A model generated the notes under the pieces. The model did no database searches, had not been told where the DNA came from, and saw nothing but the letters and a program-made list of their open reading frames with translations. Made by a program: the position numbers and the translations under genes. From contig CAZYLK010000057.1 of assembly GCA_964648365.1 (NCBI GenBank), positions 1 to 31,552 on the forward strand: 31,552 bases of DNA, read 5' to 3'. This DNA is from SURF-32 sp964648365 (lineage in GTDB: Bacteria; Planctomycetota; Phycisphaerae; UBA1845). Below are positions 25,574 through 31,552 of the stretch, one piece after another; position 1 is the first letter of the stretch; each line of letters starts with the position of its first letter.

Positions 25574-25895
25574 CGAGGATCGAGACCGGGAACCTCGGGC
25601 CAGGCTGTTTCGCGCGCGCGACGGGTTCGGCGGGTGGCACAGTCTCGTCTTCGAGGCCGTGGTGAGCGAAGCGGGTGTTGCACGGTCTCGTCTTCGAGGC
25701 CGTGGTGAGCGAAGCGGGTGTTGCAGCGCTCGGGAAGGTCGCGCTCCAGCATACCGCAGCCTGGCTTCGGTCCGCCTCCGGCGGATGCCATGCGGATTAC
25801 GCGCGGCGCACGCCCCCGTTGAGCCGCCCGGGGGGCCACACACCCCGCTGTTCCAGAACCGTTGGCGTGCGCGCCCGCGGCAGCGCCTGGGGATG
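25574..25895. other. 322-bp intergenic region between convergent genes
   Basis: This separates the gene at 25211 (+) from the unknown gene at 25896 (-). It contains the 43-bp tandem duplication at 25638-25723 and otherwise no gene or strong terminator; only a weak CGAGG...CCTCG stem follows the first stop. Confidence 0.55.
25638..25723. repeat. 43-bp perfect tandem duplication
   Basis: Two adjacent copies (25638-25680 and 25681-25723) differ at one base only. Each starts CACnGTCTCGTCTTCGAGGC and contains the small palindrome CTCG-tctt-CGAG. The high identity indicates a recent duplication. Confidence 0.93.
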
Positions 25896-26468
25896 TTATC
25901 CGGCCGGCGCGTCGGCGCCGTCGGCGTCTGCCTCGCCCCCGTCGGCCGCCTCGTGCGCCAGCAGATCCGCCTGGGCATCGCCGTGCAGGATCACCATCAG
26001 CTCGCCGCTGACGGCCGTGACCTGCTCGTCCGAGAGGTGCGGATTGATCACCTCGTGCCGAGACTGGTCCCGCGTCAGCGTCATGTCCCAGACTTCGGCC
26101 TCCGACTCCTTGCGCGATCCCTCGTAACGCAGCAGGCGTTTTCGCATCAGGAGCAGTGCCAGAACGAAGCGGAATCCGATGCGGAGCGGCTCCTCCTCGC
26201 CGGCAAGGCGGCGGAAGAACGTTTCCAGCGCCTCGTCGCTGACCAGCAGCTGCTTTACCTTTTTCTTCGCCGGTGGAACGCGCGTCTTGTAGTAGCAGAA
26301 GCACCCTTCCGGCGGCTCGGTCCATGCGTCCGTGCCAAAGTCTGCGCGGCGAAACGACTCGCCATCCTCGAAGATGACGCTGTAGAACTCGTCGCCTTCC
26401 TCAAAGACCCTTCCCGTAATGGAGCACTGCCCCTCGGGACGTTCCAACTGCCATTCTCGCCCTGCCAC
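25896..26468 (-). CDS. Conserved-looking hypothetical protein with C-x2-TGRxF motif
   Basis: 190 residues from a GTG that has GGAGG 9 nt upstream; an ATG at 26549 is possible, but its extra 27 residues look non-conserved. The N-terminal part has CSITGRVFEEGDEFYSVIFE, then RRADF, AWTEPPEGCFCYYKTRVP and a basic KKKVK stretch. A helical middle section follows: LETFFRRLAGEEEP and FVLALLLMRKRLLRYEG. The tail is Asp/Ala-rich (after about 175). I have seen this TGRxFxxGExFYS layout in planctomycete hypothetical proteins, but no function is known to me. It has no signal peptide, so it is probably cytoplasmic. Confidence 0.72.
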   Translation of the reverse strand: MAGREWQLERPEGQCSITGRVFEEGDEFYSVIFEDGESFRRADFGTDAWTEPPEGCFCYYKTRVPPAKKKVKQLLVSDEALETFFRRLAGEEEPLRIGFRFVLALLLMRKRLLRYEGSRKESEAEVWDMTLTRDQSRHEVINPHLSDEQVTAVSGELMVILHGDAQADLLAHEAADGGEADADGADAPAG

Positions 26469-26743
26469 CGGTTCACGCCTCCGCACGGCCCGACCAAGAC
26501 GCTCCCGCTCGTCGCATCCGTGCGACGCCGCGGCCATGTCCTGGCACACAGGCCGCGTCTGGTTCTAGCCACGCGCCGCAGCGCGTCAACCCCGATCGGC
26601 CGCCTCCGCGACGCGCGGAGCACGCCTGCTACACACCCCGGCCGCGCCCGCGGCGCCCGCCCGTCGTTCGCCGTGTGCGCGCCGTTCCACGTCCGCAGGA
26701 CTTGTATCGGATCACCCGCACGAGCGACCCGGATGCGACCGGC

Positions 26744-29700
26744 TCAATCCCTCTCCAGCCACAACTGGATGTTGACGAACTCCATGTCATCCAGATCGCC
26801 GCGGCAGGAAATGGTGCGAACCGAGACGGTATTGGCGCCGCGCTGGAGCAAGTGCGGGTCGAAGGAGGCGGCGAACTCGCCGAAGCTGCCGTCCTGCGGG
26901 GCGCCGTCCACGCGCTGGTCGAGCAGGTGACCGTTGATGCGGATTTCGGTCGGGCATTGCACGCCTTTGACCAGCATCCGTACTTCGGCCCGCTTCACCT
27001 GCGGCGGCGTCTGCGTGCGCGACAGTTCGAACTCGCCGGTGTACTCGCTGCCCTCGGCCTTCTTCTGGAACTGGCTGTTGATGCGGCCCTCGAAGCGGTT
27101 GTTGCCAAGGTGGTGAAGCTCCGGCTGCTCCTCGACGGCCACGATGTTCTCCGAGCGCGGCGCCAGTGCGAAATCAAGCATCAGCGTCGTCCCCTGAAGC
27201 TGCGCGGCTGGGACATTGGCGGACTTGGGCACATAGCCTTCCTTGACCGCTGAGACGGCGAAGTGATCCGGCACTTCCGGCGCGAAGAGCACATAATCGC
27301 CGCGACGATCGGTCTTGCCGATCACGGTCGGCCGATCGGGAAGATCGAGCCGCACCTCCGCGCCGGACAGGGGCCGGCCGGACTCGGCGTCGACGATGCG
27401 GCCGCGGATCGTGCCGATCGTGTCCTCGGGCGCGACCAGCTCTTCCAGGTTGTAGAGCGGCAGATAGCGGTAGTAGACCTCCAGCATGAGCGTACACAGC
27501 GCCGTCTGATAGACACGTCCGCCGCGCTCGGCCCATTCGCCCACCGGCTCCCAGCTTCCCGCCTTCGCTCCGGTGCGAAGCTGGTTGTCCACCACCTCGC
27601 GCGACATCACTTCGTTCCAGCGCGTCCAGTTGTCGCCGCCGTGGTGAAACATGGCGAGCGTCGCGTAATACCAGTAATAGGTGTTCGGCTGCGAATCCCA
27701 GTCGGGCAGGTTTTCCATCAAAAACGCCGCCGATTCCTGCATGCGCGGCTCGCTGCGATGGTGGCCGAGCAACTGCTGGATGAACATGCCCTCGGCCGTC
27801 ATCGACGGCGTCGGCTTTTCGCCCGGTTGATAGGAATACAGGCCGGGACGGTTCGGCCGGCTGACTTTTTCCATCCAGTCGCGTGCGGATTGCAGCGACG
27901 TGGGCGGCGGGTCGATGCCGGCGGTCTGCGCGCTCTTGAGCGCCATCACCTGCCAGCCCGTCACCGACGTATCGCCGCGCTGACCCGGATCGTACCGCCA
28001 GCCGCCGCCCTTCGGGTCGCGAGCCTTGTCGATGAAGTCCACCGCCTTGGCGACATGCACCGGCAGCCGCGGGTCGCCGGTCATGGCGTACGCCTCGGCC
28101 AAGGCGATGGTCGCGATGGCGTGGCTGTACATCGTCTCCTCGCCCCGCAGGTCGCCGTTCTCGCGTTGCTGGTGCATGAGCCAGTCGATTCCGGCTCGCA
28201 CCACGTCGCGATATGGGCTGTCTTTCGCGTGCGTGTAGTCGGCGCCCATAAACGCCAGCAGCGACAGGCCGGTCAGCGAGATGTCGGCCGTGACCGACGT
28301 TTCGCCGCCGCACTCGCCGCAGCGCTGGTCGAACTTCTGGCTGTCCCATCGTCCGTCCAGGCTCTGATGGCGGGCCAGCCACTTGAGCGCCGCCTGCACG
28401 GCCGCCTCGGTCTTGTCGCTGCCGCCCATCTGCTTGAGGATTTCTTCGCGGAATTCGGGGCGTCGCTGGTCGAAAGGGCTTTCAGTGTCGGCGATTTCGG
28501 TCGGAAGCGCCAGATCGAGATTCAGCGACTCGGACGGATCGGACAGGGGCAGGTCCGGCGCCAGCATCTGCACGATGCTGGGCACGGCCGTGACGTCGCG
28601 GTCGTTGGCGTGCGAGGCGAGGCTGCGGGCCTCAGTCGCCATCGCCAGCCGATCGGGCGTGATCGCGTCGATCGGCGCCGGGGGGGGGATCATCCGGCCC
28701 GGCTCGAACGGCAGCGGCGTCGCCCGTGCGACATCGGTATCGGCCGCGGCGAATTTGCGCTCCGGCTCTTCCTGTTGCACGACCGGCCGCGATTCCTCCA
28801 GCGGCGCGACGTCCGTTTCAAGCTGCTCCAGCGAATCAAGCTGCAACGCCGCATCAGAGATCGCCGGCAGCGACATGGCCACCGCAGTTTCGAGAATCGG
28901 CTGCGGCGACATCTGGGCGAGCTTCGGCGCGGCCGCGTCAACGATGCGCGTTTCTGGTGTGAGCGCGGCCATCTGCGGCTCGATGGGGGCGGGCGCCTCC
29001 TCGCTGAGCGTGCGCCGCGCGGCCGAGCGCTCGGCAGGCGTCAGCGTGGGCGATGCCTCGGCCACTTCGACGGCCTTGGGCGCCTCATCCATGCGCGCCT
29101 GCACGTCCAGTTGCAGCGAATCGACCGGCGTAACCTGCTCAGCGCCAACCGGGGCACGCGGCATGCGCGGCGCGGCCGGGCTGGCATCGACCAGCTTCAC
29201 GTCGTCAGGTGTAGTCAGCTTTGTCGCCGGCGCAACGGGCGCGGGCGAAGGATCATGTTCGGCGACCTCCGGCCGCGGGGCTTCGCGCGTGGTCGCATCG
29301 ACCGATGAACGCGCCGTCGCCGGCGCGGCCGACGCGACGCGAAGCTCGCGGTCTTCCTCTGCGGCGGCGGCCTTCTTCTCCTCCATCGTCGACAGCGCAA
29401 TGTCCGTATCGGCCGGCGTCATGTCCACGGCCGCGCCTGGCGCGAGCGCGTCGCCCGCGGCCACGACAATGGACGCATCCGCGATGTTCTCGTCCGGCCG
29501 CGAAGCAAGCGTCGCACCCAGGTCGTCGCGCGACTCCAGCGCCGGCTTAATCTGCTGAATTTGCGGCTGTGCCGATTCCAGCGGTCGTGAGCGCGTCGCG
29601 GCATCGGCGCGGGCGGATTCCGGCGTCGGCGCGTCCATCGCCACGGGGGCTTCCGTGTTGCGGTCGATCCGCTGCTCGTCGCGCGGCACGGCCACGTCCA

Positions 29701-31552
29701 CGGATTGAGCGTCTTCCGGCCTCGCCGCGGCGGGCGATCTCGCGGGAGCAACCTCTGACGGCAACTGCGGCGACAGTTCCGGCAGCGCGGGCAGATCGGT
29801 CATCATCGCCCGATCGGGAAGCGCACTGACCAGCCGATCCGGCTGCATGATGGCGGGTTGCACGGGCGCCACATCCCGCACGCGCGGCGCGGCCGCCCGG
29901 TCGGGCTGGGGAGCGTCGGTCACGAGCGCGCGGGCGTCGAGCAGCTTTTCGTCCGCTCGAGCGCGATGCGCATCGTTCGGTACATCGACCGCCACCGGCT
30001 CGAACGGCTGGTCGGGCGGGCGCGTCGTCGGCGTCGGAACCTCCACAAGCATCGCCCGGGCGTCCGCCGAGACGATCTCCGCCATGCGCTCGAAAGTCAT
30101 CGGCGGCGCGCGATCGACCGACATCTGCGCGGTCGCGTCCGCGGCCTGAAGCTCGATGGCCTCGTCGAGGCGATTCAACTCGACCGACTCGAATGACGGC
30201 GACGCGAATGAGGTCAGCGCCCCGCGAATCTGAGTCGCAATCTCATTGGAACCGCTCGACGGCGCGAGGGCGACCTGCACCGAATCGCTCTTGCCGAAAA
30301 AGCCGGCGATGGTCGAGCGCACCTCCCAGAAGTCGAACAGGAACATGAGCAGCACGTGCGCCGCCAGCGACGCCAGCACGCACTTGGAAAGCAGGCTCAG
30401 CCGCCGCAGCCGCGCTTCGCTCAGCAGACGCAGAAGCAGGAGCAGCAGTGCCAGGGCGAGCAGCGCCAGCAATAGATGCGGCCCGAACGTCGCCCACAGC
30501 CCCGCCCAGTCGATCGCCGCCCGCATGGTCTCATCCACGTCAGAGAAGACCTCGCGCGATGTGGTCTGGAACAGGTTGTACGGATTGGGCTTGTCCGGAT
30601 CAACGCGGTGAGCGGGCCGGTCGCTGCTGAAGTAGAGCGCGAAGCCGCCCATGGAGAGGCCCGGGTCAAGCTCGTTGGCCGGCGTGTTTACGCTCAGGCC
30701 GAGGCTGGTCGCCTCGCGATGCTGGCCCTCGACGAGGCGCGAACGATAAAGGTCGAAACCGCCTTCCCCTCCCGGGCGGTCCGAAGCGAAATACAGAAAA
30801 TCACCGACCGGCGTCACGGCCGGGGCACCTTCATTAAACGGCGTGTTGAGCGCGGCGAGGGCAATCGCCTCGCCGGGTCCGCTTTCAGTCAACGCGACGG
30901 AATAAAGGTCGTATGTGCGCTGATACAGGTCCTCACGGACCGTCGCGACCCACGCGTCCGGGTTGGGGCCGTCGGTGTCCTGCGGCTGCGGCCGGTTGGA
31001 GGCAAAGTAGAGCCGGTCGGACTTCGGACTCACCGCCGGGCCGTAGTCGTTGTATTCCGAGTTGACCTTCGGACCCAGATTGACCGGCGGCATCCAGCCC
31101 TGCTCGCCCCGGTGCGACATCCACAGGTCGTATCCACCCGATCCGCCGGGCCGGTTGCTGTAAAAGTAGATGGAAGCGTCATCGGCCGACGGCTCCGGCC
31201 CGAGATCGTCATACTCGCTGTTCAGCGCCACCACCGGTTCCGCGGGCGTCCAGCCGGCCGGTGTGCGATGGGAAACAAAGATGTCTGCATTCTCGCCCGC
31301 CTTGCCGCGGACGAAGTAGATCGAAGTACCGTCCCAGCTCAAGCGCGGTTCATAGTTATCCCCGGCCGACTCGATTTCGATGTCAAGCCGGTTCGGCGGC
31401 TGCCACAGCACGTCGCGCGGGTCGGCCGTGACCACCGGAACGCGGATCGTATCCGCGTCGGTCAGGTAGGACGTTCGGATCGGCGTGTAGTACCAGATGG
31501 CCGCCCCGGCGCCGCCCAGGAGAATAATAGCAAGGCCGATGGTCAGTGCGCG
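26744..31552 (-). CDS. Giant membrane protein: PD40 propeller, TM helices, disordered linker, prenyltransferase-like toroid, CarboxypepD_reg-like and C-terminal beta domain (5' end outside window)
   Basis: 1602 residues are visible; the start codon lies beyond base 31552. Domains in order (numbered from the first visible codon): a signal-anchor helix (3-23, LTIGLAIILLGGAGAAIWYY); PD40/WD40-like propeller repeats at about 55-330 (SIYFVRGKAG, IYFYSNRPGGSGGYDLWMSH, LYFASNRP, FLYFASDRPGGEGGFDLYRS); two TM helices at about 350-375 and 387-411; a Pro/Ala/Asp-rich, probably disordered stretch at about 424-1035; an alpha/alpha toroid of squalene-cyclase/prenyltransferase type at about 1040-1367 (ALKWLARHQSLDGRWDS, AGIDWLMHQQRENGDLRG, GGGWRYDPGQRGD); a carboxypeptidase regulatory-like domain at about 1380-1460 (GRIVDAESGRPLSGAEVRLD); and a C-terminal beta domain. 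No DxDD cyclase motif is seen, so the toroid is probably not a terpene cyclase. CGECGG could bind metal. Likely a cell-envelope sensor or scaffold (inference). Confidence 0.9.
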   Translation of the reverse strand, partial: RALTIGLAIILLGGAGAAIWYYTPIRTSYLTDADTIRVPVVTADPRDVLWQPPNRLDIEIESAGDNYEPRLSWDGTSIYFVRGKAGENADIFVSHRTPAGWTPAEPVVALNSEYDDLGPEPSADDASIYFYSNRPGGSGGYDLWMSHRGEQGWMPPVNLGPKVNSEYNDYGPAVSPKSDRLYFASNRPQPQDTDGPNPDAWVATVREDLYQRTYDLYSVALTESGPGEAIALAALNTPFNEGAPAVTPVGDFLYFASDRPGGEGGFDLYRSRLVEGQHREATSLGLSVNTPANELDPGLSMGGFALYFSSDRPAHRVDPDKPNPYNLFQTTSREVFSDVDETMRAAIDWAGLWATFGPHLLLALLALALLLLLLRLLSEARLRRLSLLSKCVLASLAAHVLLMFLFDFWEVRSTIAGFFGKSDSVQVALAPSSGSNEIATQIRGALTSFASPSFESVELNRLDEAIELQAADATAQMSVDRAPPMTFERMAEIVSADARAMLVEVPTPTTRPPDQPFEPVAVDVPNDAHRARADEKLLDARALVTDAPQPDRAAAPRVRDVAPVQPAIMQPDRLVSALPDRAMMTDLPALPELSPQLPSEVAPARSPAAARPEDAQSVDVAVPRDEQRIDRNTEAPVAMDAPTPESARADAATRSRPLESAQPQIQQIKPALESRDDLGATLASRPDENIADASIVVAAGDALAPGAAVDMTPADTDIALSTMEEKKAAAAEEDRELRVASAAPATARSSVDATTREAPRPEVAEHDPSPAPVAPATKLTTPDDVKLVDASPAAPRMPRAPVGAEQVTPVDSLQLDVQARMDEAPKAVEVAEASPTLTPAERSAARRTLSEEAPAPIEPQMAALTPETRIVDAAAPKLAQMSPQPILETAVAMSLPAISDAALQLDSLEQLETDVAPLEESRPVVQQEEPERKFAAADTDVARATPLPFEPGRMIPPPAPIDAITPDRLAMATEARSLASHANDRDVTAVPSIVQMLAPDLPLSDPSESLNLDLALPTEIADTESPFDQRRPEFREEILKQMGGSDKTEAAVQAALKWLARHQSLDGRWDSQKFDQRCGECGGETSVTADISLTGLSLLAFMGADYTHAKDSPYRDVVRAGIDWLMHQQRENGDLRGEETMYSHAIATIALAEAYAMTGDPRLPVHVAKAVDFIDKARDPKGGGWRYDPGQRGDTSVTGWQVMALKSAQTAGIDPPPTSLQSARDWMEKVSRPNRPGLYSYQPGEKPTPSMTAEGMFIQQLLGHHRSEPRMQESAAFLMENLPDWDSQPNTYYWYYATLAMFHHGGDNWTRWNEVMSREVVDNQLRTGAKAGSWEPVGEWAERGGRVYQTALCTLMLEVYYRYLPLYNLEELVAPEDTIGTIRGRIVDAESGRPLSGAEVRLDLPDRPTVIGKTDRRGDYVLFAPEVPDHFAVSAVKEGYVPKSANVPAAQLQGTTLMLDFALAPRSENIVAVEEQPELHHLGNNRFEGRINSQFQKKAEGSEYTGEFELSRTQTPPQVKRAEVRMLVKGVQCPTEIRINGHLLDQRVDGAPQDGSFGEFAASFDPHLLQRGANTVSVRTISCRGDLDDMEFVNIQLWLERD

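Noticed and set aside
27263..29308. 681-residue plus-strand open frame
   Set aside because: It is antisense to the toroid and linker of the giant protein. It has no motifs, and the opposite strand has clear domains.

Overview
The window is high-GC bacterial chromosome, most likely from the Planctomycetota, perhaps a Phycisphaerae-like lineage. The signs are a secreted TFQGQL/GIGT-type fibre-like protein family, an H-x9-DG prepilin-like pseudopilin, an ECF sigma factor fused by overlap to a TPR Ser/Thr kinase, and a membrane protein combining propeller and prenyltransferase-like repeats. No rRNA, tRNA, CRISPR array, transposase or integrase was seen.

Layout. 1-1412 (-): ComM/YifB AAA+ protein, cut by the window edge. 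1760-4959 (-): an ECF sigma factor and a membrane Ser/Thr kinase with TPRs, overlapping at ATGA. 5410-16710 (+): a co-directional block of seven secreted proteins. Four are fibre-like paralogues (5410, 8914, 10438, 12422). Interleaved with or after them are a trypsin-like protease (7278), a metzincin metalloprotease (14456) and a small lysine/cysteine-rich protein (16204). A bidirectional hairpin terminator closes the block at 16739-16794. 16798-21059 (-): fmt, a crotonase-family protein and a MutS2 lacking the Smr domain. 21390-23247 (+): an HtrA-like protease, a possible small membrane protein and a MORN-like lipoprotein. 23461-24669 (-): an H-x9-DG prepilin with a repeat-expanded leader. 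25211-25573 (+): a small secreted protein. 25896-26468 (-): a conserved-looking unknown. 26744-31552 (-): a giant multidomain membrane protein cut by the right edge.

The most distinctive region is the secreted block. The fibre-like proteins share an N-terminal beta-domain and GIGT-type repeats. Three of the four end in the same domain, which resembles phage-appendage self-cleavage/chaperone domains. The two proteases inside the block are from unrelated families but end in the same short module finishing in IGN. I infer a surface fibre or matrix system with its own processing enzymes, possibly controlled by the divergent sigma/kinase pair; the sequence does not prove this link.

The intergenic gaps carry unusual repeat architecture. 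Three gaps between minus-strand genes each hold an inverted-repeat module of 272-297 bp with different arm sequences, and in two of them the arm ends exactly at a stop codon. REP-like hairpins with a compensatory base change, 7- and 8-bp short-period repeats, a 43-bp tandem duplication and a 15-bp coding minisatellite are also present.
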